Shown: positions 53,333 through 63,232, counted from the first letter of the stretch. The stretch is 64,000 nt of DNA from Ga0077536 sp943370145 (GCA_943370145.1 CALRPY020000007.1:39530-103529), one strand, 5' to 3'. Notes: generated from the sequence alone by a model not told the origin. Numbers and translations are program-made.

Positions 53333-55002
53333 GATGTCCGCCGCGCCCCGTGCCGGATGATGCTGCCCCGCCCGGCGTCCTCCAGTTCGGTATCGGCCAC
53401 CGCGAGGTTGCCGGGGCTCACCGTCATGTAGCGCTCGAAGTAGTCGGCGATGGTCTTCTCGATGCTGTGGTCGTAATCGACGCGCACGACGTGGGTGGCG
53501 CCGGTGGGCGCCGCGATCACGCGCCCGTCGCGCACGATGAGCTCCCCGGCCTTGAACACGTAGCGCGGCGTCGCGAACATGCGCTCGCGATCGGGATGGT
53601 CCGCGTAGACCGCGACATCGCCCCGCGCGCCGACGCCGAGATGGCCCAGGTTGTGGAGGCCGAGGCTGCGCGCGGGGCCGGCGCGGGTCATGATCGCGAT
53701 TTCGTAGAGCGTGTACTCGCGCTCCAGCGACGCGAGCGTGCTCGCGGCCGCCGCGTCCGGGTTGATGGTCTTCAGCATGTCGTTGCGGAAGGAGCGGTCC
53801 ATCAGCAGCCGGATGAGGTGCGGGTAGCTCGTGAACGGCGCGCCGTTCGGGTGATCGGTGGTCAGGAACAGGCGCCAGGGATCCTGCACCAGCAGGAACA
53901 GTTCGAGGCCGATTGCCCACTGCAGCGCGTTGACGAAGTTCTTGTCCTTGTACTTGAACGGCACGACGCCGCAGCCGGCGTCGCACTCGATGTCCATCAG
54001 CACGCTCTTCTTCGGGCTGCCGAAGGCGCTGCCCGCGTACTGCCGCATGCTGTCGCCGGACTCGGTCACCGTCTGCCCGAAGAGGATCTGGCCGACGTCC
54101 ATCGAGATGTTCGGGCTGCGGTTGACGGCCTCGGCAATCTCCGCCGCGCCGGACGAGAACTTGCGATCGCCCTCGGCGCCGTAGCTGTGGAACTGCACGT
54201 GCGTCAGGTGCGCCGGCAGGCCGTCCAGCGCCGCGATGGTCGCGAGCGTCGTGTCCTTGTTGCCGGGCACGCCGAGGTTGCAGCCGTGGATGTGCAGCGG
54301 GTGGGGCAGGCCCAGTTCGCGGATCGCATCGGCCAGCGACAGCAGCACCTGGCGCGGCGTGACGCCGTAGTAGGCGTTCTGCTCGTCGAGGTCGAGCTTG
54401 CGCTGGTTGAACTTGAACGCGTTGATGCCGCCCGGGTTGACGACCTTGATCGCCATCGCCTGCGCGGCCTGCAGGGTCCAGGCGACGTAGTCGCGGACCT
54501 TCGCGCCGGCTTCCTTGCCCGCCAGCATGCGCAGCAACAGGTCGTCGCTGCCGAGCAGCACGTAGGCGCCCTTGTCGACGATGGGCGTATCGGCCATTTC
54601 CATGTGGGCCTGGCGCGCGTTCGCGGCGAGCATCGCCGGCTCGAAGCAGGCCGTGTAGCCCATCTCCGCATAGCGGTAGCCGACGGTGTGCGTGGACGGC
54701 GCGGCGTGGCCGCAGCCCATGCGTGGGTGGCGCCCGCGCGGGACGAGGTCGCCGCGATGGTCCTCGGGCAGCATCATGCGCGCGAGATTCACCTTGCCGC
54801 CGCCGATGTGCGTGTGGATGTCGACGCCGCCCGCCATCACGACGCAGCCGGTGACATCGTAGGTTTCGCGGATGTCCGACGGGTCCGCCGGTGCCGCGAC
54901 AATCTGGCCGTCACGCAGGTAGATCGAGCGGACCTCGCCGTCGATGCCGTGGGTGGGGTCGTAGACGCGGCCGCCGCGCAATTCGATGATGGTGCCTGCC
55001 AT
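53329..55002 (-). CDS. fhcA: Formyltransferase/hydrolase complex subunit A (formylmethanofuran hydrolase)
   Basis: 557 aa, the usual length. Amidohydrolase-fold protein related to FwdA: N-terminal GGRVYDPTHGIDGEVRSIYL, metal-binding region VDIHTHIGGGKVN near residues 60-72, and HPLHIHGCNLGVPGNKDTT, THVQFHSYG and LFLTTDHPNGAPFTSYPHLI with further His/Asp ligands. It hydrolyses formylmethylofuran to formate. The gene overlaps fhcD and is 3 bp after fhcB. Confidence 0.97.
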   Translation of the reverse strand: MAGTIIELRGGRVYDPTHGIDGEVRSIYLRDGQIVAAPADPSDIRETYDVTGCVVMAGGVDIHTHIGGGKVNLARMMLPEDHRGDLVPRGRHPRMGCGHAAPSTHTVGYRYAEMGYTACFEPAMLAANARQAHMEMADTPIVDKGAYVLLGSDDLLLRMLAGKEAGAKVRDYVAWTLQAAQAMAIKVVNPGGINAFKFNQRKLDLDEQNAYYGVTPRQVLLSLADAIRELGLPHPLHIHGCNLGVPGNKDTTLATIAALDGLPAHLTHVQFHSYGAEGDRKFSSGAAEIAEAVNRSPNISMDVGQILFGQTVTESGDSMRQYAGSAFGSPKKSVLMDIECDAGCGVVPFKYKDKNFVNALQWAIGLELFLLVQDPWRLFLTTDHPNGAPFTSYPHLIRLLMDRSFRNDMLKTINPDAAAASTLASLEREYTLYEIAIMTRAGPARSLGLHNLGHLGVGARGDVAVYADHPDRERMFATPRYVFKAGELIVRDGRVIAAPTGATHVVRVDYDHSIEKTIADYFERYMTVSPGNLAVADTELEDAGRGSIIRHGARRTS

Positions 55003-55005
55003 GGG

Positions 55006-56274
55006 TCAGTCCAACCGTGTCAGGAGTTCGTGGAGCAGGGTCGCGGCGGCGGGCAGCGCGCTGTCACGCAACTGCGGCAGCGGCAGCGCCACGACGGCGT
55101 CGGTGCGGATGAGTTGGCCTCGGTGGTCGAGGCCGGGCGTGCCGGCCGGGAGAAAGACGCTGTTTGTCGGCCGCACCGGTGTGCCGGGCGTGCCGATCAC
55201 GATGAGCGGCAGCTCGCTGTCGGGCGGCTGCACCGGGTTGAATGTGCTCACCCATAACAGCGCATCGACCTCGCCGCTCGCGAGCAGGCGGGCGGTGTCG
55301 TGGCGGACGGGATCGTAGTCCAGGGTGGCGCCCGCGTAGGACACGTGCAGCGGGTAACCGGTCTGCCAGGCGCAGGTCGCCAGCGCGCTCTGGCCGCCGT
55401 CGTTGCCGCCAAGGGCAAGCCCCGCGGCGCGCTTGGTGCGATTGATGTCATTGACGAATTCGCACACCGCGCTGATGACGAGGTCGCCGTCGTCGCCCAG
55501 CTGGCCGGGCGCCCAGACGAACACGGCGTACTCGCTCGCGGCGACCGCTTCGGCCAGGGCGCCGAGGGCCTGCAGGCGCCTGCCCTTCAGGCGCACCTGC
55601 CGCCCGCCGTGCAGCGCGCGCAGCGTGTTCACCGTCTCGAGCAGTTCATCCGCGCCGCAGGCGAGGTTCTCGACCGCCAGCCCTGCGTGGCGCGGCGCCT
55701 GCTTCGCGGGCCCCAGGTGGAAGACCCGCCGCGTGGCCAGGCGCTCCGGGACCAGCGCGTCCGCCGGACGCAGGCAGGTGCTCGCGAAATTGTGGAAGTC
55801 GTCGTTGATGTCCACGCCGCAAAGCACGATGAGATCGGCGCGGTTGCGGACCTCGGCTAGCGTGGTCGTGGCGAAGCCCCGCGTCTGCAGCACGCGGACG
55901 TTGCGCGCAAGCGCGCGGCCGTGCAGGTGATCGACGATGCCGCCACAGCGTTCAGCGAGGGCAAGCGCCGCGCGGGCGCCGTCGACGTCCGTGCCGAGCC
56001 CGCCGATGAGCGGCTGGCGGCTGCGCTTGAGCAAGCGCGCGGCAGCGGCGAGCGCGGTGTCGAGTTCGACCGGCTTGCCGTTCACGCCTGGCGACGCGGC
56101 CGGCAGCGTGCGCGCATAGGCGCGTTTCGCCTTCGGGCACGCATTGTCGGTCGCGCGCAGTTCGCCGCGCAGCTCCTCGACGGTGAGCTTGTCGCACAGC
56201 AGTCCGCAGAACGGACAGGTCACCGCGCGATGCAGGGTTTTTTCTTCGGGATTCTGGGCGAGTTGATCAGGCAC
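55006..56274 (-). CDS. fhcB: Formyltransferase/hydrolase complex subunit B
   Basis: 422 aa from a GTG at 56274. FwdB-like: an N-terminal VTCPFCGLLCDKLTVEE motif recalls the 4Fe-4S site of formylmethanofuran dehydrogenase B, but the remaining region is shorter than in archaeal molybdoenzymes and lacks a molybdopterin active-site cysteine, as is normal for bacterial FhcB, which has no redox function. LIVLCGVDINDDFHNFASTCL and LLWVSTFNPVQPPDSELPLI are conserved-type segments. First gene of the six-gene operon, divergent from mptG. Confidence 0.93.
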   Translation of the reverse strand: MPDQLAQNPEEKTLHRAVTCPFCGLLCDKLTVEELRGELRATDNACPKAKRAYARTLPAASPGVNGKPVELDTALAAAARLLKRSRQPLIGGLGTDVDGARAALALAERCGGIVDHLHGRALARNVRVLQTRGFATTTLAEVRNRADLIVLCGVDINDDFHNFASTCLRPADALVPERLATRRVFHLGPAKQAPRHAGLAVENLACGADELLETVNTLRALHGGRQVRLKGRRLQALGALAEAVAASEYAVFVWAPGQLGDDGDLVISAVCEFVNDINRTKRAAGLALGGNDGGQSALATCAWQTGYPLHVSYAGATLDYDPVRHDTARLLASGEVDALLWVSTFNPVQPPDSELPLIVIGTPGTPVRPTNSVFLPAGTPGLDHRGQLIRTDAVVALPLPQLRDSALPAAATLLHELLTRLD

Positions 56275-56468
56275 GGCATTACGAACTGCAAGTTCGGGTG
56301 AACTGGACTTTCGGGTTTGCCAGCCACGCTCGCAGCGGCCGTGGAGGGTCTGGATAAACTAACACACGCGACCCAGCGCGAACACCCGGCGCGCGCGCCG
56401 ATCCGCATCACTGGAGGCTTCGGTTACTATGATGCGCCTCTGATATCCCGCGAACCGATCCACCGCCG
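56275..56468. promoter_or_regulatory. Divergent promoter region fhcB / mptG
   Basis: 194 bp between two divergent C1 operons. A TACTAT at 56425-56430 could be a -10 box for the rightward genes, without a good -35. No clear operator is visible. Both C1 branches probably depend on this short region. Confidence 0.4.
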
Positions 56469-57542
56469 ATGCCCAATCGCCACGCCGTCATCGATTCCTT
56501 CGTCACCGTCCATGCGCCGGCACGGCTGCATCTCGGTTTCGTCGATCTGAACGGCGGCCTCGGCCGCAGCTTCGGCAGCATCGGGCTCGCGATAGACGGC
56601 ATGGATGCCCGCGCCGCCGCCCGCCCGGCCGAACGCTTTGGCGTGCAGGGCGCGGAGCCCGCGCGCGTGCTGCCGATTCTCGAACGCATCTGCGCGCGCT
56701 ACGCGCCGTCACGCGCCGTGGAAGTCGTCGTCGCGCAGCGCGTACCGGCCCATGCGGGCCTCGGTTCGGGCACGCAACTCGCACTGGCCGTCGCCGCTGC
56801 GGCCGCGCGGGCGCTCGGGGTGACGGCAAGCGCGCGGGAACTCGCGGCGCTCGCCGGGCGCGGCCTGCGCTCGGGCATCGGCATCGGTGCGTTCGAAGGC
56901 GGTGGCTTCCTCGTCGATGGCGGGCGCGGCCCGAACTCGTCGACGCCGCCGCTCATCGCCCGGCTGGCGTTTCCCGCCGACTGGCGCTGCGTGCTGCTGT
57001 TCGACGAGCAGATGGCGGGACTTTCCGGCCAGCGTGAGCGTGCGGCATTCACCGCGTTGCCGCGCATGGCCGAAGACGACGCCGCGCGGCTGTCGCGCGC
57101 GGTCCTGGTGGGGCTGCTGCCCGCGCTCGCGGAAGGGGATTTCGACGGCTTCTCGCGCAGCGTCGCGACCGTGCAGGTCGCGAACGGCGATTATTTCGCG
57201 CCGGCGCAGGGCGGCCGCTATACGAGCCGCCGCGTTGGCGCCATGCTCGAAGCGCTCTCCCGCGAGTTCGGCCTGCCCGGCATCGGGCAGAGTTCCTGGG
57301 GGCCGACCGGATTCATTTTCACGCCCGACGCGGCTTCGGCCGCGGCGGTCGCCGCTGCAATTGACGCGCGCAAGGCAGATGGGCTGCGGTGTCAGATCGT
57401 GACCGGCAACAATTCGGGCGCCCGCAGCGGCGCCTGCGACAACCTGGACGATGCGCACGCGTCCGACGGGCCGGTCCAGTTCATCCGCTCCAACGACAAG
57501 GATACCGACGATGAAAGATCCGTATCTGCTGCACGTCTTTAG
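56469..57542 (+). CDS. mptG: Beta-ribofuranosylaminobenzene 5'-phosphate synthase
   Basis: 357 aa GHMP-kinase-superfamily protein. N-terminal VHAPARLHLGFVDLNGGLGRSFGSIGLAID is typical of beta-RFAP synthases, and the GHMP glycine motif is VPAHAGLGSGTQLALAVAAA near residue 93. RGLRSGIGIGAFEGGGFLVDGG follows. The enzyme condenses PRPP with 4-aminobenzoate (4-hydroxybenzoate type in some) with loss of CO2 and PPi, the first committed step of methanopterin synthesis. It overlaps mtdB by 32 bp, which links cofactor synthesis to use. Confidence 0.93.
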   Translation: MPNRHAVIDSFVTVHAPARLHLGFVDLNGGLGRSFGSIGLAIDGMDARAAARPAERFGVQGAEPARVLPILERICARYAPSRAVEVVVAQRVPAHAGLGSGTQLALAVAAAAARALGVTASARELAALAGRGLRSGIGIGAFEGGGFLVDGGRGPNSSTPPLIARLAFPADWRCVLLFDEQMAGLSGQRERAAFTALPRMAEDDAARLSRAVLVGLLPALAEGDFDGFSRSVATVQVANGDYFAPAQGGRYTSRRVGAMLEALSREFGLPGIGQSSWGPTGFIFTPDAASAAAVAAAIDARKADGLRCQIVTGNNSGARSGACDNLDDAHASDGPVQFIRSNDKDTDDERSVSAARL

Positions 57543-58419
57543 CCCGACCAAGTACGTCAGCCCCTTCGACATCAACATGGCGTACGAGGCGCGCTACGAC
57601 GCGGTCATCCCGTACTGCAACGTCACGCTGGACGAAATCCACCCGCTGACGCAGGACACCATCTTCTCGCGCAGCCCCGAAGGCGTGCGCCGCACCGGTA
57701 TCTTCATCGGTGGCCGCGAATTCCACCTTGCGATCGAGATGCTGAACGCCGCGCGCAGGGCGATGGTGCCGCCGTTCGCGGTGTCGGTGCTCGCCGATCC
57801 CAGCGGCGCAATCACCACCGCCGCGGCGATGGTCGCGCTGGCCGAGCGCTGGCTCGGCAAGATCGACGGCTCGACGCTGGAAGGCCGCCGGGTGTACGTG
57901 TTCGGCGGCACCGGTCCGGTCGGCAACTGCGTGGGCCTGCTCGCGGCGAAGCACGGCGCGCAGGTTCACCTCGTCAGTAACCGCGGCGCAGCAGAAGCGC
58001 AGGTCAGCGCCGACGCGTGCAATTCGCGGTACGACATCGCGATGCGCGGCGTCGACGGCGGCAAGCCCGAGGCGCTCGCCGCAATCCTCGACGACGCCGA
58101 AATCGTCTTCAACGCAGCGAAGGCCGGCGTGCGCGTGCTCGACAGGCAGGCCATTGCGCGGGCGCGCTGCCTGAAGATCGCGGCCGACGCGAACGCCGTG
58201 CCGCCGAGCGGCATCGAGGGGGTCGGCGCGAAGGACAACGGGGTGGAGCTGCAGACCGCGGGCGGCGTCGCGCGCGGTCTCGGCGCGCTGGCGATCGGCG
58301 ACGTGAAATATCGCGTGCACACCGGCCTGCTCGCGCGCATGTACGAGTCGTCGGAGCCGATCTACCTCGCGCACGAGGAAGCCTTCGCGCTGGCGCGCAC
58401 GATTGTTGCCCAGCGCTGA
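57511..58419 (+). CDS. mtdB: NAD(P)-dependent methylene-H4MPT dehydrogenase
   Basis: 302 aa from the ATG at 57511; earlier in-frame codons lie inside mptG. N-terminus LLHVFSPTKYVSPFDINMAYEA is characteristic of MtdA/MtdB. The Rossmann dinucleotide loop is VYVFGGTGPVGNCVGLLAAKHGA near residue 130, with SNR after strand two, which suits NADP or NAD. It oxidises methylene-H4MPT to methenyl-H4MPT. With an fae-mch-fhc set and no MtdA-specific THF genes nearby, MtdB is the better name. Confidence 0.93.
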   Translation: MKDPYLLHVFSPTKYVSPFDINMAYEARYDAVIPYCNVTLDEIHPLTQDTIFSRSPEGVRRTGIFIGGREFHLAIEMLNAARRAMVPPFAVSVLADPSGAITTAAAMVALAERWLGKIDGSTLEGRRVYVFGGTGPVGNCVGLLAAKHGAQVHLVSNRGAAEAQVSADACNSRYDIAMRGVDGGKPEALAAILDDAEIVFNAAKAGVRVLDRQAIARARCLKIAADANAVPPSGIEGVGAKDNGVELQTAGGVARGLGALAIGDVKYRVHTGLLARMYESSEPIYLAHEEAFALARTIVAQR

Positions 58420-58470
58420 GACGCCGCGCGCTGTGCGGTCGGATGGCGTGCAGCCGCGACCATTGATGTG

Positions 58471-58509
58471 CCCCTCACCCCAGTCGTCTCCCGCTCGCGG
58501 AAGAGGCGG
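58471..58509 (-). repeat. Degenerate REP-like copy
   Basis: CCCCTCACCC followed by a CTCCCGCTCGCGGAAGAGG arm: inverse orientation and diverged from the others, but the order of the arms is kept. Confidence 0.55.
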
Positions 58510-58551
58510 CAAGCATTGGGCTACGGTCGTGCTGAGCGCGCACAGACGCTT

Positions 58552-58631
58552 TTCGCCTCTCCCGTTCCGGGAGAGGCCGGCCGGGCAGCGGGCGGGTGAG
58601 GGGCGTCTCCGTTTGGCGCAGCGCCGGCGCA
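58552..58631 (+). repeat. REP-like palindromic element
   Basis: TTCGCCTCTCCCGTTCCGG then GAGAGG stem-loop, a GCAGCGGGCGGGTGAGGGG arm and a GTTTGGCGCAGCGCCGGCGCA tail. Differs at only about two or three positions over 80 bp from the copy at 58777-58856, so one is a recent duplicate of the other. Confidence 0.9.
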
Positions 58632-58633
58632 GG

Positions 58634-58688
58634 CCTCCCTCACCCGCCGCCTACGGCGTCGACCTCTCCCGAGTCGGGAGAGGTGAAG
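58634..58688 (-). repeat. REP-like palindromic element, inverse orientation
   Basis: Reads CCTCCCTCACCCGCCGCC...GACCTCTCCCGAGTCGGG then AGAGGTGAAG, the reverse complement type of the element. It abuts the direct copy at 58552-58631, making a head-to-head pair (BIME-like). Confidence 0.85.
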
Positions 58689-58776
58689 ATCCGATCGCTC
58701 AATCACGCCCCGTTCACGGCAACCTACGCTCGAGCTCCAATCACCACTCCGGCGCACACGCACGAGACGCACGCTT

Positions 58777-58856
58777 TTCGCCTCTCCCGTTCCGGGAGAG
58801 GCCGACCGCGCAGCGGGCGGGTGAGGGGCGTCTCCGTTTGGCGCAGCGCCGGCGCA
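58777..58856 (+). repeat. REP-like palindromic element
   Basis: Second near-identical direct copy with the same stem-loop, GTGAGGGG arm and GTTTGGCGCAGCGCC tail as 58552-58631. Confidence 0.9.
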
Positions 58857-58933
58857 ACGTCTTCCGGAACGGGAGCGGTGAACAGTGGTCACCCCAGCCC
58901 TCTCCACAATACGAGCGAAGGGGCGCCTGACGC

Positions 58934-60229
58934 ATGCGCGAACGCCGCACTTCGCCTCTCCCGCCCCGGGAGAGGCCGGCCGCGCAGCGGCTGGGTGAGG
59001 GCGCGCGTCCGTCGGCGCCACGCGCGCCGCAGAGTCCCCCACTTCCAGCCCAGCAAGCCGCAGAGGGAAGCGCGCCCAGCCCGCGCGCGCGCGGCCCGGT
59101 TCTGATCGTCGCCCGCGCGGCCCGGCAGCTGGCGGCCGCGGCGGCTGCGGCCGGCTACCGTCCGTTCGTCGTCGATCTGTTCGGCGACGAGGACACGCGG
59201 CAGTGCGCCGAGCGCCTGCGCGTGACGCCGGCTGGCCCAGGCTTCGGGTTTCGCCCGCAGCGTCTGCTCGCCGATCTCGCCGCCATCGCGCCTGCCGGGC
59301 AGGACATGCCGCTTGTGTGGGGCGCGGGCTTCGAGGCCAGGCCCGAACTGCTGCTGGCGCTGGCCGCGCGCCACGCCGTGCTCGGCAGCGCGCCGGCCGG
59401 GCTCGCGGAACTCGCGGCGCCGCGCAGTTTCGCGACGCGTCTCGCGTCCCTCGGCCTGCCGCATCCGGCCCTGGCCTTCGCGCACGTGCCGGCGCGTGGC
59501 CGCTGGCTAGTCAAGCGACGCGGGGAGGCGGGCGGCTGGCACGTGCGCGCGGGCGCGCCGCGCGAAGACCTGGCGGACGTCGAATACGCGCAGGCCTTTG
59601 TCCCCGGCCGTTCCCTGTCGGTGGCCTTCGTCGCCGATGCGCGTCGGGTGGTCGTGCTCGGCTACAGCGAGCACCTGGGGTGGTCGGGCACGGCCGCAAG
59701 CTTCGGCTATGCGGGGGCGGTCGGCGGTATCAGCTTGCCCGCCGCCATGCGCCGCGACGTCACGGCCGCGCTGCCGCGCCTCGCGCGCGCTTTCGGCCTG
59801 CGCGGCCTCTGCGGCTGCGACTTCATCGTCGCGCCCGACGGCAGCTGGCACCTGCTAGAGATCAATGCGCGACCCACCGCGACCTTCGATTTGCTGGTGA
59901 CGCCCGCCAGCGCGTTCCGGGCGCATGTCGCGGCGTGCAGCGGCGGCACCTGGGCGAGGCCCCGGCCGCGGTCCCGCGTGCATGCGCACGCGATCTGCCA
60001 TGCGCCCGATCCCATTCAAATACCGAACTCGTTAGACTGGCCGGCCTGGGTCGCCGACCGACCCTGTGGAGGGGCGCGGTTGCCGCGGGGCGCGCCCCTG
60101 TGCACGGTGCGGGCGGACGGGATCTCGCCTGCGGACGCCTTGGCCGCGCTCACGCGACGCGTGCAGCGGCTGAGGAGACTTCTGGGCATCGAGGACCCGA
60201 CCGTTCCGGTGTTCCGGCGCCCGGCGTGA
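58934..60229 (+). CDS. ATP-grasp protein of the H4MPT/methylofuran cluster
   Basis: 431 aa. The ATP-grasp core starts near residue 55 (PVLIVARAARQLAAAAAAAGY). The ATP-binding Lys region is RWLVKRRGEAGG, a second nucleotide segment is YAQAFVPGRSLSVAF, and the Mg-binding Glu-x-Asn lies in WHLLEINARPTATFD near residue 310. ATP-grasp enzymes ligate carboxylates to amines; in this setting it may add glutamate or a similar group to methylofuran or H4MPT. The first ~45 residues derive from a REP-like repeat. An in-frame TGA lies 6 bp upstream and no other ATG, GTG or TTG occurs before the core, so either this is the true start or a rare start codon is used. Confidence 0.8.
   Translation: MRERRTSPLPPRERPAAQRLGEGARPSAPRAPQSPPLPAQQAAEGSAPSPRARGPVLIVARAARQLAAAAAAAGYRPFVVDLFGDEDTRQCAERLRVTPAGPGFGFRPQRLLADLAAIAPAGQDMPLVWGAGFEARPELLLALAARHAVLGSAPAGLAELAAPRSFATRLASLGLPHPALAFAHVPARGRWLVKRRGEAGGWHVRAGAPREDLADVEYAQAFVPGRSLSVAFVADARRVVVLGYSEHLGWSGTAASFGYAGAVGGISLPAAMRRDVTAALPRLARAFGLRGLCGCDFIVAPDGSWHLLEINARPTATFDLLVTPASAFRAHVAACSGGTWARPRPRSRVHAHAICHAPDPIQIPNSLDWPAWVADRPCGGARLPRGAPLCTVRADGISPADALAALTRRVQRLRRLLGIEDPTVPVFRRPA
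58951..59020 (+). repeat. REP-like element inside the ATP-grasp reading frame
   Basis: TTCGCCTCTCCCGCCCCGGG stem-loop with GCGCAGCGGCTGGGTGAGGG arm. It begins 17 bp after the ATG of the ATP-grasp gene at 58934 and is read through in frame as SPLPPRERPAAQRLGEG. Confidence 0.85.
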
Positions 60230-60335
60230 GACGACCACGCGACGAGCAAGACACAATCACGAGCGGCCGCATGCCGGCCGCCACCAGATCAACCGGGGCC
60301 GCCGTCACCGGCCGGCCCGTTTCAGGGGACCCGCG

Positions 60336-61319
60336 ATGACAGCATCTTCGACTCTCAAACGCGCCGACGTCAGTCTTGCCAGCCGCGCGCTGGTGAACCG
60401 CCTCATCGACGACGCAGATCGTCTGCGGGTCGGCGTCAGCCGGCTCGACAACGGCACGCGCATCGTCGACGCCGGCATCAAGGCGCCGGGCGGCCTGGAA
60501 GCCGGGCGCCTGATTGCCGAGATCTGCATGGGCGGCCTCGGCACGGTCGCGCTCCGCGCGGGCAGCGAGTTCAGGCACTGGCGCTGGCAGGTCGACGTGC
60601 ACGCGGCCGATCCGGTGATCGCCTGCCTCGGCTCGCAGTACGCCGGCTGGAGCCTCTCCTTCGGCGAGGGCAAGGGCGCGTTTCACGCGCTGGGCTCGGG
60701 GCCGGCGCGCTCGATCGGCAGCAAAGAGGAACTCTTCGATGAACTCGCCTACCGCAATCCCGCCGGCGACACCTGCCTCGTGCTCGAGGTCGACAAGCTG
60801 CCGCCGCAGGAGATCGTCGACAAGGTGCTCGCCCGCTGCGGCATCGCGCCCGGGCAGCTCACGCTGATCCTCACGCCGACCTCGAGCCTTGCCGGCGGCG
60901 TGCAGATCGTCGGCCGCGTGCTGGAAGTGGCGCTGCACAAGGTGCACGCGCTGCATTTCCCGCTCGAGAAGCTCGTCGACGGCGCGGGCACGGCGCCGGT
61001 GCCGCCGCCGTCCGCCGACTTCATCACGGCGATGGGCCGCACCAACGACGCGATCCTGTTCGGCGGCGCGGTGCAGCTCTACGTCGACGCGAGCGACGAC
61101 GAGGCGCGCGAACTTGCAGAGAAGCTGCCCAGCGCGGCCTCGCGCGATTTCGGCAAGCCCTTCGGCCAGGTGTTCAAGGAAGTGAAATACGACTTCTACC
61201 AGATCGACCCGATGCTGTTCTCGCCGGCGCGCTGCGCCGTGACGGCGGTCAAGAGCGGCAAGACCTTCCACGGCGGGGCGTTGCGCGAGGATCTGCTGGA
61301 CCTGTCCTTCGGCGCATGA
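60336..61319 (+). CDS. mch: Methenyl-H4MPT cyclohydrolase
   Basis: 327 aa, standard length. Mch signatures: RIVDAGIKAPGGLEAGRL near residue 43, ICMGGLGTVAL, ACLGSQYAGWSLSFGEG near residue 97 and LTPTSSLAGGVQIVGRVLE near residue 183. It hydrolyses methenyl-H4MPT to N5-formyl-H4MPT, the substrate of FhcD. Its stop overlaps the next ATP-grasp start (ATGA), and it lies 106 bp after the first ATP-grasp gene. Confidence 0.96.
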   Translation: MTASSTLKRADVSLASRALVNRLIDDADRLRVGVSRLDNGTRIVDAGIKAPGGLEAGRLIAEICMGGLGTVALRAGSEFRHWRWQVDVHAADPVIACLGSQYAGWSLSFGEGKGAFHALGSGPARSIGSKEELFDELAYRNPAGDTCLVLEVDKLPPQEIVDKVLARCGIAPGQLTLILTPTSSLAGGVQIVGRVLEVALHKVHALHFPLEKLVDGAGTAPVPPPSADFITAMGRTNDAILFGGAVQLYVDASDDEARELAEKLPSAASRDFGKPFGQVFKEVKYDFYQIDPMLFSPARCAVTAVKSGKTFHGGALREDLLDLSFGA

Positions 61320-62232
61320 GGGCGCCGGAGGGCGCGTCACGGGTCGTCATCTTCACCGACGACCCCGGCTGGCACGGCCGCGTGCTGGACGCCGGGCTCG
61401 CGGCGCGCGGTTACGCCGCGAGCATGGTGTCGCTGAAGGACTGCCATCTGGATTTCGCGGGTGAACACGCCCGCATCGTCATCCCCGGCTTCGAGCACGG
61501 CCCGCCTGCCGGCGCGTTCGTGCGCGGCGTGCCGGGGGGCACGCTGGAGGAGGTGGTGCTCCGCCTCGACGTGCTGCACGCCCTGTCCCTGCAGGGCGTG
61601 CCGGTGTTCAACACCGGCCGCGCGATCGAGCGCACCGTCGACAAGGCCCTGACCAGCTTCCTGCTCAAGCACCACGGCATCCGGACGCCGCGCACCTGGG
61701 TGCTCGAACAGCGCGCCGCCGCGCGCGCGGTGGCCGCCGCCGAGTTCGCGGCAGGGCGGCGACTCGTGCTGAAGCCGCTGTTCGGGTCCCAGGGAGAGGG
61801 ACTGCAACTGCTCGACAGTCTCGCGGCCTTCGACGCGGCCGAGCCCGTCGCCGGCGTGTGGTACCTGCAGGCCTTCGTCGAGCGCGGCGGGCCGCCGTAT
61901 CGGGACTGGCGGGTGCTGGTGGTCGGCGGTGTCGCGCGTCACGCGATGAGCCGCACGAGCGCGCACTGGATCACGAACCGTGCGCAGGGCGCCCACTGCG
62001 AAGCCGCGGTGCTCGACGACGAACTCCGCCGCGTGGCCGAGGGCGCGGCCGCCGCGCTCGACATCGACTACGCGGGCGTCGATCTGTTTCGCGAGGAAAC
62101 CGGGCAGTGGAGCGTCGGCGAGATCAACGGGGTGCCGGCGTGGTGGGGCCTGCAGCAGGCCTGCGGCACGGGCGTGACCGAGGCGCTTGTCGAGGCCTTC
62201 GTGGCCAAAATGATCGCCGCGGGGCAGGCGGC

Positions 62233-62236
<4 letters not shown>
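61316..62236 (+). CDS. RimK-like ATP-grasp ligase (orf5-type)
   Basis: 306 aa. N-terminal VVIFTDDPGWHGRVLDAGL, then IRTPRTWVLEQ and the ATP-grasp glycine loop RRLVLKPLFGSQGEGLQLL near residue 150, WYLQAFVERGG, and the Mg-site VGEINGVPAWWGLQ near residue 270. It resembles RimK/MptN-type glutamate ligases. From memory, the order mtdB-mch-orf5-orf7-fae is known in Methylobacterium and this is the orf5 position. Likely adds glutamate or another acid to H4MPT or methylofuran; exact step not proven. Overlaps both mch and the CitG-like gene. Confidence 0.82.
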
Positions 62237-63093
<857 letters not shown>

Positions 63094-63095
63094 AG

Positions 63096-63116
63096 CACCA
63101 TCCCCATGCGATGGTG
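63096..63116 (+). other. Small hairpin between the CitG-like gene and fae
   Basis: CACCAT (63096-63101) and ATGGTG (63111-63116) around a 9-nt loop, just after the stop codon at 63093. No T-run follows. It may partially separate fae from the operon; the fae promoter could lie in the 139-bp gap. Confidence 0.4.
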
Positions 63117-63232
63117 TGCTCATCAGTCCATGCCCCGGGTCGCCACCATATGCGGCGGCCGGGCACGCGTTTCAGCTAGCGACGTGCGGAACCCGTTTCC
63201 GCGATTCTCGACAGGTAAAAGGAGAAAAAACC

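Larger units (their letters stand above)
58420..58933. other. 514-bp intergenic region filled with REP-like repeats
   Basis: No gene between mtdB and the ATP-grasp frame. Several REP-like copies in both orientations occupy most of it (separate entries). A GAAGGGG ribosome site (58917-58923) precedes the ATG at 58934. These stem-loops may stabilise or attenuate the upstream mptG-mtdB transcript. Confidence 0.8.

Noticed and set aside
53350..55257. 635-codon open frame on the + strand
   Set aside because: Antisense of fhcA/fhcB; no domain pattern, and the minus frames are clearly Fhc subunits.
58471..59020. CRISPR array
   Set aside because: Repeats occur in both orientations with internal palindromes and irregular spacing, and no cas genes are present; this is a REP-like cluster.
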